Counted from the first letter of the stretch, positions 14,560 through 23,588 are shown. The stretch is 64,000 bases of DNA from Blastococcus sp. TF02A-26 (GCF_003319125.1 NZ_QOHG01000009.1:120564-184563); one strand, 5' to 3'. Notes: generated by a model from the sequence alone, not told the origin. Program-made: numbers and translations.

Positions 14560-15506
14560 GGGGTGCTCACCTCCACGTTCGGCGTGGGGCGGCCGGTCAG
14601 GGCCAGGAAGACGTCGTCCAGGTCGGGCTCGTGCACGGTCAGCTCGGCGACCTCGACCGCGGCGTCGTCGAGGCGGGCGAGCACCTCCTTGAGCGCGCGC
14701 ACGCTGCCGTCGCTGGGGACCTCGAGGACCAGTGCGTCGGCGTCGGCACCGGCCGTCCCGAGCGCCCGGGTGGCGCCGTCGAGCGCCGTCCGGTCGGCGA
14801 ACCGCAGTCGCAGCGAGCCGCCGGGCACCTGCCGCTTGAGCTCCGCCGCGGTGCCCTCGGCGACCAGCCGGCCGCCGTCGAGGACGCCGATCCGGTCGGC
14901 CAGTTGGTCGGCCTCCTCCAGGTACTGCGTGGTGAGCAGGACGGTGACGCCCTCGCCGACCAGGCCCCGGACGACGTCCCACACCGCGCGTCGGCTGCGC
15001 GGGTCCAGGCCGGTGGTGGGCTCGTCGAGGAACACGATCCGCGGGTCGCCCATCAGGCCCATCGCCAGGTCGAGCTTGCGGCGCATGCCCCCGGAGTACG
15101 TCGACGGGCTGGTGGCCGCGGCCTCGACCAGGTCGAACCGTTCGAGCAGGTCCGCGGCGCGGGCCCGTCCGGTCCGGCGGTCCAGGTGCAGCAGGTCGGC
15201 GACGAGGCGGAGGTTCTCGGCGCCGGTCAGCAGGTCGTCGACCGCGGTGGACTGACCGGTGACGGCGATGGCGGCGCGGACCGCCCGGGGGTCTCGGGTG
15301 ACGTCGGCTCCGCCCACGAGCACCTCGCCGGCGTCCGGCGGGGTCAGGGTGGACAGGATGTCCACGGTCGTCGTCTTGCCGGAGCCGTTGGGGCCCAGCA
15401 GCGCGAACACCGAGCCCTCGGCGACGGTGAGGTCCAGACCGTCGAGGACGACCTGGGTGCCGAAGGACTTGCGCAGCCCCCGGACGGAGATGGCGGGTCT
15501 GGTCAT
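14556..15506 (-). CDS. ABC transporter ATP-binding protein (DrrA-like)
   Basis: A 316-aa ATPase with Walker A LLGPNGSGKTTT (about residue 37), signature STYSGGMRRKLDLA, Walker B RIVFLDEPTTGLD and switch His replaced by Gln in LLTTQYLEEADQLADRI. This TTQY form is typical of daunorubicin-resistance (DrrA) ATPases. The C-terminal extension after residue 220 is also DrrA-like. It partners the permease encoded downstream. The DUF4097 gene lies 13 bp upstream. Confidence 0.9.
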   Translation of the reverse strand: MTRPAISVRGLRKSFGTQVVLDGLDLTVAEGSVFALLGPNGSGKTTTVDILSTLTPPDAGEVLVGGADVTRDPRAVRAAIAVTGQSTAVDDLLTGAENLRLVADLLHLDRRTGRARAADLLERFDLVEAAATSPSTYSGGMRRKLDLAMGLMGDPRIVFLDEPTTGLDPRSRRAVWDVVRGLVGEGVTVLLTTQYLEEADQLADRIGVLDGGRLVAEGTAAELKRQVPGGSLRLRFADRTALDGATRALGTAGADADALVLEVPSDGSVRALKEVLARLDDAAVEVAELTVHEPDLDDVFLALTGRPTPNVEVSTP

Positions 15507-15519
15507 GGCAGGTCTCCTC

Positions 15520-16311
15520 TCAGGCCCGGCGGATCGTGATGTCGCCGTAGGACGTGCGGGCGTGGATCTCGACCGTCTCGTCGGCGCCCTCGGGCCCCTC
15601 GCTCTCGGTCAGCATGTTGCGGACGCGGCCGGTGCCGGCGGAGACGTCGAGCCAGGCCGCGGTCCCCGCGCGCACGCCGGCCTCGACGTCGCCGTAGGCG
15701 GTCTCGAGCACCAGCGAGCCGCGGCCGGCCTGACCGACGCGTACCTGGCCGTACTTGGTCGTGCCGATCACCGAGCCCAGTGCCCGGTCGACGTCGACGT
15801 TGCCGTAGCCGGTCTCCAACCGGGCCGGGCCGGCGGTCTCGCCGATCCGGATCTCCCCGTAGGAGGTGGCCACCTCGGTGCGGCCGTCGACGGTGTCGGC
15901 GGCGATGTTCCCGCTGGAGCTGCGGGCACTCAGGCTCGCGGCCCGGTCCAGACGCACGCCTCCGTGCTTGCACTCGAGGTCCGCCTCGCCCAGCTGCCCG
16001 GTGCACGTGACGTCACCGGCGGTGGTGCGCGCGGCGAGCGCGGAGCCCGTCGGCAGGACGACGTCCACCTCGATCTCCGGCCCGGAGCCGAAGAACAGCA
16101 GGCGGGGCCGGCTGGTCGACCGGACGGTCAGCTCCCCGTCCCGGAAGGTGACCTGGGCCTGCTCGGCGGCCGTGACGTCGGCGGAGCTGGCCGGGTTGCG
16201 CGGGCGGACGGTGACGGTGGTGTCGTGCCGGTCGTCCGCGCGGACCTGCACGGTGCCGTACACGATCTCGATGCGGGCCCGGATGGGTCCGGGTGTGTCG
16301 AACGTGGGCAT
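15520..16311 (-). CDS. DUF4097-family beta-repeat protein
   Basis: A 263-aa protein made of repeating short beta strands with motifs such as TSYGEIRI, ETGYGNVDV, TTKYGQVRV, ETAYGDVEA and TSYGDITI spaced about 20-25 residues apart. This is the beta-helix-like pattern of DUF4097. There is no signal peptide or membrane helix, so it is probably cytoplasmic. It may be an accessory or sensor for the ABC transporter, which is inference from operon order. Start is ATG 16311 with GAGGAGG 9 nt upstream. Confidence 0.82.
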   Translation of the reverse strand: MPTFDTPGPIRARIEIVYGTVQVRADDRHDTTVTVRPRNPASSADVTAAEQAQVTFRDGELTVRSTSRPRLLFFGSGPEIEVDVVLPTGSALAARTTAGDVTCTGQLGEADLECKHGGVRLDRAASLSARSSSGNIAADTVDGRTEVATSYGEIRIGETAGPARLETGYGNVDVDRALGSVIGTTKYGQVRVGQAGRGSLVLETAYGDVEAGVRAGTAAWLDVSAGTGRVRNMLTESEGPEGADETVEIHARTSYGDITIRRA

Positions 16312-16399
16312 GGCTGCGCCCTCCTCGGGGCAGGGGGGATCGCCCCCGGACCGGTCGGTCGGGGTCGGCGGTGCTGGTGCGGGGTGCTGCGGTGCGGGG

Positions 16400-16903
16400 C
16401 TAGCGCGCCCAGCCGGTGTACTCGGCGCCGTGGGCCCGGCGGCCGCGACGCGGTTCGGACGGACGTCCCGACGGGTCGACGGCGTTGGCGACCGCACGGA
16501 CCAGCCAGGTGTTGACCGAGACGCCGAGGCGGGTGGCCGCCTCGTCGACCCGGGCCTTGAGCGGCTCGGGCAGCCGCAGGGTGATGCGGAGGGTCTCGCC
16601 CTCCTCCACGTCCGGGACGGGCTCGGCCGCGGGTGCGGCCGGCGGTGCCGGCTCGGGTGCCGGGGGAGCGGTCACCGCGAAGCCGAGGTCGGCCCCGCGG
16701 AGCCGGACGTCGACGGTCCCGGGGGCGATCGCGGCGGTGATCTCCTCGGCCGCCTGGGACAGCGCGCTGAGCAGCGCCAGGCGGACCGAGGACTCCAGCG
16801 GGGCGAGGAGCCGCTCCGCCAGGTCGCGGGCCTCGTCGCCGCCGGCGTCGGCCGCGGCCAGCAGGTCGCGGCGGAGCTGGTCGACGAAGGGTGCGAGGTC
16901 CAT
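16400..16903 (-). CDS. RHH/HicB-like regulator heading the DUF4097-ABC operon
   Basis: A 167-aa protein. The N-terminal helical half (DLAPFVDQLRRDLLAAADAG to about residue 75) is followed by an Ala/Pro linker. The C-terminal segment LRITLRLPEPLKARVDEAA then TRLGVSVNTWLVRAV is a ribbon-helix-helix/HicB-antitoxin-type DNA-binding motif, ending in a basic tail. No HicA-like toxin gene is next to it. Start ATG 16903 is preferred over an upstream ATG lying within the operators. Two perfect dyads lie 10-62 bp upstream, which points to autoregulation of the whole four-gene operon. Confidence 0.75.
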   Translation of the reverse strand: MDLAPFVDQLRRDLLAAADAGGDEARDLAERLLAPLESSVRLALLSALSQAAEEITAAIAPGTVDVRLRGADLGFAVTAPPAPEPAPPAAPAAEPVPDVEEGETLRITLRLPEPLKARVDEAATRLGVSVNTWLVRAVANAVDPSGRPSEPRRGRRAHGAEYTGWAR

Positions 16904-16912
16904 GACGTCACT

Positions 16913-16965
16913 GTGACACCACCGTGGTGTCACGTCAAGGACTGGTGACACCATCGTGGTGTCAC
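16913..16965. promoter_or_regulatory. Twin perfect operator dyads of the RHH-DUF4097-ABC operon
   Basis: Two 21-bp inverted repeats, GTGACACCA-CCG-TGGTGTCAC (16913-16933) and GTGACACCA-TCG-TGGTGTCAC (16945-16965), have identical 9-bp arms. Their centres are 32 bp apart, about three helical turns, so they lie on one face of the DNA. They sit directly upstream of the RHH gene start and probably overlap its promoter. Confidence 0.75.
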
Positions 16966-17012
16966 ATGGCGTCAGTGGGTGTCGCCGGGCGGCACCGGGC
17001 CGCGCGGGGCGG

Positions 17013-17408
17013 TCAGCTGCGGCGGGCCATCACCGGGAGGTAGACGGCCAGGGCCATGAGCAGCATCGCCAGCGGGACGTGCACGACGATCAGGCCCCGG
17101 GTGTCGTCGCCGAAGTAGCCGAGGAAGTACTCGGCGAGCAGCAGCACGAACAGCGCCGCGGTCGCGATCACCACCGGACGGCGGTGCCGCATCCAGACGG
17201 CCGCGGCCACGGTCGAGAGCAGCGCCAGCACGATCGTCGCCTCACCGGCGTGCTGGTGCACCGACACCCAGGTGCCGTAGTCGTCGGTGCCCAGGAACAG
17301 CCCGGCCCAGAGACCCTGCAGCAGCACGCCGAGGGTGGTGAGCCCCACCAGTGCGCTGAACGCGGGGTGCGGACGGGCGGGGGCGACGGTGGGCTCCGGG
17401 GTGCTCAT
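17013..17408 (-). CDS. Small four-helix membrane protein
   Basis: A 131-aa protein with four predicted membrane helices (about residues 18-38, 52-72, 78-96 and 104-124). Polar residues occur in the loops GTDDYGTWVSVHQHAG and GDDTRG. I do not recognise the family with confidence; the HQHAGEA between helices 1 and 2 could bind a metal or haem, but that is speculation. Start is ATG 17408 with GAGGAG 2-7 nt upstream. It is divergent from the ThDP enzyme gene, 79 bp away. Confidence 0.7.
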   Translation of the reverse strand: MSTPEPTVAPARPHPAFSALVGLTTLGVLLQGLWAGLFLGTDDYGTWVSVHQHAGEATIVLALLSTVAAAVWMRHRRPVVIATAALFVLLLAEYFLGYFGDDTRGLIVVHVPLAMLLMALAVYLPVMARRS

Positions 17409-17487
17409 GGCTCCTCGTTCGACGGCGGCGGCGGGCCCGCCCAGTCTGGCCCAGCGGGGGCCGCGACCTCGTGCGAGGGTCGCTGAC

Positions 17488-19029
17488 GTGAACGGAGCAC
17501 AGGCACTGATCCGCACGCTCGTGGCCTCGGGGGTCGACGTCTGCTTCGCCAACCCCGGCACGTCGGAGATGCACTTCGTCGCGGCCCTGGACGACGTCCC
17601 GGAGATGCGCGGGGTGCTGACCCTGTTCGAGGGCGTCGCCACCGGGGCGGCGGACGGCTACGCGCGGATGGCCGGGCGTCCCGCCGCCACGCTGCTGCAC
17701 CTCGGGCCGGGCCTGGGCAACGGGCTGGCCAACCTGCACAACGCCCGCCGCGGCGGCGCGCCGCTGGTGAACGTCGTCGGCGACCACGCGCGGTCGCACA
17801 AGCGGCTGGACGCGCCCCTGGAGTCCGACATCGACGCGGTCGCCGGCAGCGTCTCCGGCTGGGTGCGCCGGTCGCTGGCCCCGGAGGACGTCGCCGCCGA
17901 CGCCGTCGAGGCGGTGGCCGCCGCCGCGCGCGGGCAGATCGCGACGCTGGTGCTCCCGGCCGACGTCTCCTGGTCCGAGGGTGCGGAGCCGGCCGACCCG
18001 CCGTCCCCCTGGTACGCGCCGGTGCCGCCCGGCTACCGGCTCACCCAGGTCGCCGCGGCCCTGCGCTCGGGAGAGCCGGTGGTGCTGTTCGTCGGCGGGG
18101 ACGTCGTGGCGTCCGAGGCCGGCCTGCGGGCGGCCGCCCAGGTCGCGACGGGCACCGGCGCGCGGCTGCTGAGCGAGACCTTCCCGGCGCGGACGGTCCG
18201 CGGAGCTGGGCTGCCGGACCTGCAGCGGCTGCCGTACCCGCCGGAGCTGGCGATGGCGTCGCTGGCCGGGACGGCGCACCTGGTGGTGGCCGGCGCCCGG
18301 CCGCCGGTGCACTTCTTCGGCTACCCCGACACCCCGGGCACGCCGGTGCCCGACGGCTGCCGGGTGCACGTGCTCTCGGAGCCGGGGGAGGACGGCGCCG
18401 CGGCGCTCCGCGAGCTGGCGGACCTGGTGGCCAGGGAGGTCCAGCCGGAACTGCTCGAGGCCTCCCGACCGGAGCTGCCGACCGGCGAGCTGACCCCGCG
18501 GACGATGGCGGCGGTCGTCGGGGCGCTGCTGCCGGAGCGGGCGATCGTGGTCGACGAGGCGCTGACCTCCGGCGTCGGCCTGGCGGAGCTGACCTCGGGT
18601 GCACCGCGGCACGACTGGCTGGCCCTCACCGGCGGGGCGATCGGCGACGGGCTGCCGATGGCGGTGGGAGCGGCGGTGGCGGCCCCGGACCGGCCGGTGC
18701 TGGCGATCCAGGCCGACGGCAGCGCGATGTACACGATCTCCGCGCTCTGGACGATGGCCCGCGAGCAGCTCGACGTCACGGTGCTGGTCTGCGACAACGG
18801 CTCCTACGCGATCCTCGAGCACGAGCTCTCCCGGGTCGGTGCCTCCAGCGGCGGGGAACGGGCCGGCAAGCTGCTCGACCTGGGTGGCCCCGGGCTGGAC
18901 TTCGTCGCCCTCGCCACGGGCATGGGGGTGCCGGCCACCCGCGCCACGACGGCGGAGGAGCTGGCCGACCAGCTGCGCACCGCGCTGGCCGAGCCGGGAC
19001 CGCACCTGGTGGACGCCGTCCTGCGCTGA
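17488..19029 (+). CDS. ThDP-dependent enzyme, benzoylformate-decarboxylase/acetolactate-synthase-like
   Basis: A 513-aa three-domain thiamine-diphosphate enzyme. The N-terminal Pyr domain has FANPGTSEMHF and the activating Glu in TLFEGVATGAADGYARM. The C-terminal PP domain has IQADGSAMYTISALWTMAR followed by VLVCDNGSYAIL. ADGSAMYTISALW resembles the GDGSANYSISALW of benzoylformate decarboxylase, so a 2-oxoacid decarboxylase is as likely as a true acetolactate synthase. The first Gly of the ThDP GDG motif is Ala here. No ALS small subunit is nearby. Start is GTG 17488. Confidence 0.8.
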   Translation: MNGAQALIRTLVASGVDVCFANPGTSEMHFVAALDDVPEMRGVLTLFEGVATGAADGYARMAGRPAATLLHLGPGLGNGLANLHNARRGGAPLVNVVGDHARSHKRLDAPLESDIDAVAGSVSGWVRRSLAPEDVAADAVEAVAAAARGQIATLVLPADVSWSEGAEPADPPSPWYAPVPPGYRLTQVAAALRSGEPVVLFVGGDVVASEAGLRAAAQVATGTGARLLSETFPARTVRGAGLPDLQRLPYPPELAMASLAGTAHLVVAGARPPVHFFGYPDTPGTPVPDGCRVHVLSEPGEDGAAALRELADLVAREVQPELLEASRPELPTGELTPRTMAAVVGALLPERAIVVDEALTSGVGLAELTSGAPRHDWLALTGGAIGDGLPMAVGAAVAAPDRPVLAIQADGSAMYTISALWTMAREQLDVTVLVCDNGSYAILEHELSRVGASSGGERAGKLLDLGGPGLDFVALATGMGVPATRATTAEELADQLRTALAEPGPHLVDAVLR

Positions 19030-19037
19030 CCCCCGTC

Positions 19038-19055
19038 CTCACCCTCGCGGGTGAG
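19038..19055. terminator. Short hairpin after the ThDP enzyme gene
   Basis: CTCACCC-TCGC-GGGTGAG, a perfect 7-bp stem with a tetraloop 8 bp after the stop codon, followed by a short TTT. Candidate terminator. Confidence 0.5.
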
Positions 19056-19136
19056 CGCGGGTTTCGCCGGATGCAGCTCCGCCTCGCTCGCGCCGATGCC
19101 CTCCCCCGACGGAGCTGTCGGCGACGGAGGCGTGCA

Positions 19137-21773
19137 GTGGGGCGAGACGGGCGAGCGTGGGTGGCCGGCGGCGTGCTGGCCTCCGTCGCGGTGCTGTCCG
19201 TGTTCGCCGGCGTCCACGGCAGCCTGGCCGGCTCGGCGATCTACCACGGGGTGGAGTTCGCGGCCGTGTGCCTGGCCTGGTGGGGCACCCGGCGCCAGCC
19301 GCCGCTGACCCGGCCGGCCATGGGGCTGGTCGCGCTGGGCGTGACCCTCTACTTCCTCGGCGACGTCAGCTGGTGGGTCCAGGCGGAGCTCGAGGTCGGT
19401 GCCGACGTGGCGCCGTCGGACGGCTTCTACCTCGCCGGCTACGTCGCCCTCGCCGCCGGACTCTGGCGGTTGGCCGGCACGCGCGACCGCGGCCGGGACG
19501 AGATCGTCGCCGGCTGGATCGACGCGCTCGTCGTCTTCGTCGCGGGGCTCGCCCTGGTCTGGCAGCTGTCGCTGGCGTCGATCGTCTCCGACGCCGCGCT
19601 GCCGGTCGGGACGCGGCTGGTCTGGTCGCTGTACCCCGCCCTCGACGCGGCGCTGATCGGTCTGGTGATCCGGCTTCTGGTCCAGCGCAGTCGCGGGGAA
19701 CTGACCGGCCTCACCGTCGCCGCCGGCGCGGCCGTCTGGATGGTCTGCGACCTGGGCTACCTGCTCGGGGCCGACGCCGAGCTCATGAACCTCTGGCTGG
19801 ACGCCGGCTGGATGGTCGGGGCGGTGCTGCTGGCACTGTCGACCCTGCCCCAGCGCTCGGTGACGCCCCGGCCCGAGAGCCGGCACAGCCTGGTGCGCAG
19901 TGGCCTGAGCCGGCTGGCCGTCTGCCTCGGTGCGCTGCTCGTGCCCGCCGCCATGGAGTTCGTCCTCGAGCTGACCGACGCGGACGAGACCCCGGGCCTG
20001 GTGCTGATCGTGACGCTCGCGCTGACCGCGCTCGTCTTCGTCCGCGCCTCCCTCCTGGTCCGGGGTGAGGCAGCCGCCCGGGCACGGGTGTCGTCGCAGC
20101 AGCGGTACAGCGCCGCGCTCGCCGCGCACAGCTCCGACGCCGTCGTCGTGCTCGGTCGCGACGGCCGGCTGCTCAGCGACCCGGCCACCCTGCCCGTGCT
20201 GTTCCAGGTGTCCGGCGACGAGCCGGTGGAGTCCGGTGACCTGGTCCGGCTGCTCGGGGCGGATCCGCAGGAGGCGCACGTGCTGTTCCGGCGGGCGCTC
20301 CAGGCGGCGGGCGAGGTCGTCGACGGCGAGCTGATGTGCGAGCGCGGTGGGGTGCCGTTCTGGATCGGCGCCCGGGTGGTGGACCTGAGCGACCACAGCG
20401 ACGTCGGCGGCGTCGTCGTCCACGTCACCGACATCACCGACCGCAAGCGCGCCGAGGAGGCGCTGGCCCACCAGGCCTTCCACGACGCCCTGACCGGGCT
20501 GGCCAACCGCGCGCTGTTCGCCGACCGGGTGGAGCAGGCGCTGCGGCGCAGCGCCCGCGGCGGCGGCCGCCCGGCGGTCGTGTTCATCGACCTGGACGGC
20601 TTCAAGGGCGTCAACGACACCCTCGGTCATCCCGCCGGCGACACGCTGCTGCGCGAGGTCGCCGCCCGGCTGCGCTCGGTGGTCCGCCTCGACGACACCG
20701 TGGCCCGGCTCGGCGGCGACGAGTTCGCCCTCCTGGTCGAGCAGTCCGGCACCGGTCCCGACGAGGCCGTCGCGACGGCGGAGCGGGTGCTCGCCGCGCT
20801 CGCCGAGCCGATCGCGCTCGACGGCCAGAGCGTGACCGTGTCGGGCAGCGTCGGCATCGCCGTGGGCGAGGCCGACGCGACCAGCGACTCCCTCGTCGGG
20901 GACGCCGACATCGCCATGTACGCGGCGAAGATGGCCGGCCGGGGCCGGTCGGTGGTCTTCGACTCCGGGATGCGCGCCTCCGCCGTCGCGGCCCGGGAGC
21001 TCGAGCAGGAGCTGCAGGGCGCGCTGGCGGCCGGCGAGTTCCGGCTGGTCTACCAGCCGGTGATCGACCTGGCCGACGGCTCGGTCACCGGCTTCGAGGC
21101 ACTGCTGCGCTGGGACTCGCCGGTCCTGGGGCCGGTGTCGCCGACCCGCTTCGTCCCGGTCGCCGAGGCCTCGGGGCTGATCGAGGAGATCGGGTCGTGG
21201 GCGCTGCGCGAGGCGTGCGCCACCGCGGCCGCCTGGCGCGCCGAGCACGGCCGCGACCTGACGATGGCGGTCAACGTGTCGGCGGTGCAGCTGACCTCCC
21301 CGCACCTGGTCGACCACATCGTCGGGGCGCTGACGGCCAGCGGCCTGCCGCCCGCGGCGCTGGTGCTCGAGGTGACCGAGACGGCTCTGGTCGAGGACCC
21401 GGACCGGGCCAGCGAGTGCCTCGCGGCGCTGCGTGCGCTCGGGCTGCGGCTGGCGCTGGACGACTTCGGCACCGGCTACTCGTCGCTGGCGCACCTGCGC
21501 CAGTTCACCGTCGACGTCCTGAAGATCGACCGGTCGTTCGTCGCCACCATCGGTGAGGACGGCGTGATGCCGCCGATCGTCCGCGGGATGATCGACCTCG
21601 GCCGCACGCTCGGGCTGGAGATCGTCGCCGAGGGCGTGGAGACCGAGGCGCAGCGGCAGCTGCTGGTCGACGGCCGCTGCGACCTGGCGCAGGGCCACCT
21701 GTTCGCCCGGGCGCTGGAGCCGGCGGACGCCTCGCTGCTGCTGCTGTCGGACGCGGCCCGTACCGGCGCCTGA
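19137..21773 (+). CDS. Membrane-bound PAS-GGDEF-EAL cyclic-di-GMP enzyme
   Basis: An 878-aa protein. The first 310 residues hold eight or so membrane helices, followed by a PAS-like domain (about 325-440), a GGDEF domain with intact RLGGDEFALL (about 527), and an EAL domain with FEALLRWDSP (about 655), VTETALVEDP, DDFGTGYSSL and KIDRSF. All catalytic motifs look intact, so it could both make and break cyclic di-GMP, with activity set by the membrane sensor. GTG 19137 is chosen for GGAGG 8 nt upstream; an upstream ATG lacks a ribosome site. It ends 4 bp from the convergent response-regulator stop. Confidence 0.92.
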   Translation: MGRDGRAWVAGGVLASVAVLSVFAGVHGSLAGSAIYHGVEFAAVCLAWWGTRRQPPLTRPAMGLVALGVTLYFLGDVSWWVQAELEVGADVAPSDGFYLAGYVALAAGLWRLAGTRDRGRDEIVAGWIDALVVFVAGLALVWQLSLASIVSDAALPVGTRLVWSLYPALDAALIGLVIRLLVQRSRGELTGLTVAAGAAVWMVCDLGYLLGADAELMNLWLDAGWMVGAVLLALSTLPQRSVTPRPESRHSLVRSGLSRLAVCLGALLVPAAMEFVLELTDADETPGLVLIVTLALTALVFVRASLLVRGEAAARARVSSQQRYSAALAAHSSDAVVVLGRDGRLLSDPATLPVLFQVSGDEPVESGDLVRLLGADPQEAHVLFRRALQAAGEVVDGELMCERGGVPFWIGARVVDLSDHSDVGGVVVHVTDITDRKRAEEALAHQAFHDALTGLANRALFADRVEQALRRSARGGGRPAVVFIDLDGFKGVNDTLGHPAGDTLLREVAARLRSVVRLDDTVARLGGDEFALLVEQSGTGPDEAVATAERVLAALAEPIALDGQSVTVSGSVGIAVGEADATSDSLVGDADIAMYAAKMAGRGRSVVFDSGMRASAVAARELEQELQGALAAGEFRLVYQPVIDLADGSVTGFEALLRWDSPVLGPVSPTRFVPVAEASGLIEEIGSWALREACATAAAWRAEHGRDLTMAVNVSAVQLTSPHLVDHIVGALTASGLPPAALVLEVTETALVEDPDRASECLAALRALGLRLALDDFGTGYSSLAHLRQFTVDVLKIDRSFVATIGEDGVMPPIVRGMIDLGRTLGLEIVAEGVETEAQRQLLVDGRCDLAQGHLFARALEPADASLLLLSDAARTGA

Positions 21774-21777
21774 CCCC

Positions 21778-22425
21778 TCAGGTCACCAGGCCCGCGCGCC
21801 AGGCCATCGCCACGAGCTGGGCGCGGTCGCGGGCCGCGAGCTTGGTGAGCACCCGGCCCACGTGGGTGCGCGCGGTGGCCGGGCTCATGTGCAGCTCCCG
21901 GCCGATCTCGTCGTTCGACAGACCCTGCGCGACGGCCACGAGCACCTCGCGCTCGCGGTCGGTGAGCTGGGCCAGCAGCCCGGAGTCCGTCGGCGCCGGG
22001 ACCTGCAGCGCAGCGGCGAGCACGCTGCGGGTCACGCCCGGGTCGAGCACCGCCTCGCCGCCGGCCGCCGCCCGCACCGCGCGGCGCAGGGCCTCGGGCT
22101 CGGCGTCCTTGAGCAGGAACCCGCTGGCGCCGGCGCGCAGCGCGCCGAACACCAGCTCGTCGTCGTCGAAGGTGGTGAGCGCGAGGACCGCGGTCGCGCC
22201 CATCGCCGGGTCGGCGACGATCCGCCGGGTCGCCTCGATGCCGTCGAGCACCGGCATCCGCAGGTCCATCAGGACGACGTCGGCCGGGACCGCGCGCAGC
22301 CGGTCCAGCGCCGCGCGACCGTCCCCGGCCTCGCCGGTGACCTCGAGGTCCTCGTCGCGCTCGAGCACCGCGCGGATGCCGGCCCGGACCAGTGGCTGGT
22401 CGTCGACGACGAGGACGCGGATCAC
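21778..22425 (-). CDS. NarL/FixJ-family response regulator
   Basis: A 215-aa two-domain regulator. The receiver domain has VVDDQPLVRAGI, phospho-acceptor Asp54 in VVLMDLRMP, a Thr in LALTTFDDD and Lys in GFLLKDAEP. The LuxR-type HTH domain has LTDREREVLVAVAQGLSNDE and TARTHVGRVLTKLAARDRA. It is cotranscribed with the histidine kinase (ATGA overlap). Likely targets are the adjacent divergent MMPL gene and its own operon, by neighbourhood inference. Confidence 0.93.
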   Translation of the reverse strand: MIRVLVVDDQPLVRAGIRAVLERDEDLEVTGEAGDGRAALDRLRAVPADVVLMDLRMPVLDGIEATRRIVADPAMGATAVLALTTFDDDELVFGALRAGASGFLLKDAEPEALRRAVRAAAGGEAVLDPGVTRSVLAAALQVPAPTDSGLLAQLTDREREVLVAVAQGLSNDEIGRELHMSPATARTHVGRVLTKLAARDRAQLVAMAWRAGLVT

Positions 22426-23588
22426 GCCGGCGTCCGCACCCGGCCGGGCGCGACGGGCAGCAGGGCGCTGACCGCGAACCCGCCGCCGGGCCGGTCGGCG
22501 GCCAGCAGCCGGCCACCGAGCAGCGCCACGCGTTCGCGCATCCCCTCCAGCCCGTGCCCCGTGCCGTCGGCACCTCCGCTGCCGCGCCCGTCGTCGGCCA
22601 CGGTCACCGTCAGCGAGTCGGTGTCGTGGGCGACGGTCACGGTCGCGGTCGAGGCGTCCGCGTGCCGCAGCACGTTGGTGAGCGCCTCCTGGACCACGCG
22701 GTGGGCGGTGGCCTCCACCGCGGCCGGCAGCGGGCGCGGGTCACCGTCGACGACCAGGCGGACGTCCACCCCGGCCGCCGCCGTGGCCGCGACGAGGTCG
22801 GGGACGTCGGCCAGGCCGCGGGTGCGGCACGGGCCGTCGGACGGCTCACCGCGCAGCAGCCCGACGGTGTCGCGCAGGTCCCCGAGCACGTCGCGGCTGA
22901 CCGCGCGGATGGTGTCGACGGCGCGGCGGGCGGCGGCCGGACGCCCGTCGTCGAGGGCCTCGGCGGCGACGGCGGCGTGCAGGGTGACGACGGCGACGGC
23001 GTGCCCGAGCGAGTCGTGCACGTCGCGGGCGATCCGCATCCGCTCCTCGTCGACCAGGCGGCGGGCGTGGGCCTCGCGCTCCTCGTCGGCCCGCCGCAGC
23101 CGCTCGGCCAGCTCTGCGGACCAGCCGCGCCGTGAGCGGACGGCGTCGCCGAGGGCGAGCACCGCGGCCATGAGCGCGAGCGACAGCGCGCCGTCGTACG
23201 CGATGAGCCCGGCCTTCTCGTTCTGGCCGTCGCTGATCAGCCGGAACACGCTCGACAACGCCAGGCCGGTGCCGGCGGTCACCGCGCCCAACCGCAGCCG
23301 CCCCGACAGGGCGACGACGAACAGCGCCGGTGCCAGCGGCAGCGCCAGCCCGACCGCCGAGTAGCCGGTCAGGTAGAAGCCGTAGAGCAGCGCGATGCTG
23401 GCGAACAGCGCGGGCACGGGCGCGCGACGGGCGACGAGCATCGGCAGCCCGACGACGGCGCAGAGCGCGAAGCCGAGAGCGTCGGTGGGCCGCGCCTCCG
23501 GTTCCAGGTGGCCGGCCAGCGCGGCCCAGGCGGGCAGCACGGAGGCGAGCACCAGCACGACGTCGAGGCGTCCGGGGCGCCAGCTCAT
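22422..23588 (-). CDS. NarL-type sensor histidine kinase (HisKA_3)
   Basis: A 388-aa kinase. Residues 1-150 hold about five hydrophobic helices with short loops and no large sensor domain. The HisKA_3 dimerisation domain has MRIARDVHDSLGHAVAVV with His191 as the phospho-acceptor. The ATPase domain has the N-box VVQEALTNVLRHA and G-boxes DDGRGSGG and GHGLEGMRER. Such intramembrane-sensing kinases often answer membrane-active stress. It is divergent from the MMPL transporter across 170 bp. Confidence 0.92.
   Translation of the reverse strand: MSWRPGRLDVVLVLASVLPAWAALAGHLEPEARPTDALGFALCAVVGLPMLVARRAPVPALFASIALLYGFYLTGYSAVGLALPLAPALFVVALSGRLRLGAVTAGTGLALSSVFRLISDGQNEKAGLIAYDGALSLALMAAVLALGDAVRSRRGWSAELAERLRRADEEREAHARRLVDEERMRIARDVHDSLGHAVAVVTLHAAVAAEALDDGRPAAARRAVDTIRAVSRDVLGDLRDTVGLLRGEPSDGPCRTRGLADVPDLVAATAAAGVDVRLVVDGDPRPLPAAVEATAHRVVQEALTNVLRHADASTATVTVAHDTDSLTVTVADDGRGSGGADGTGHGLEGMRERVALLGGRLLAADRPGGGFAVSALLPVAPGRVRTPA

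Noticed and set aside
16400..16903. HicAB toxin-antitoxin module
   Set aside because: The C-terminal RHH resembles HicB, but no HicA-like small toxin gene is adjacent. The neighbours are DUF4097 and an ABC transporter.
17488..19029. Biosynthetic acetolactate synthase large subunit (ilvB)
   Set aside because: No small subunit or ilvC is nearby, the PP-domain motif is closer to benzoylformate decarboxylase, and the first Gly of GDG is replaced.
18804..21698. A 964-aa minus-strand open frame opposite the GGDEF-EAL gene
   Set aside because: Its sequence is rich in Arg, Gly, His and Asp without any domain, while the opposite strand encodes a textbook PAS-GGDEF-EAL protein. Long antisense frames are expected at this GC content.
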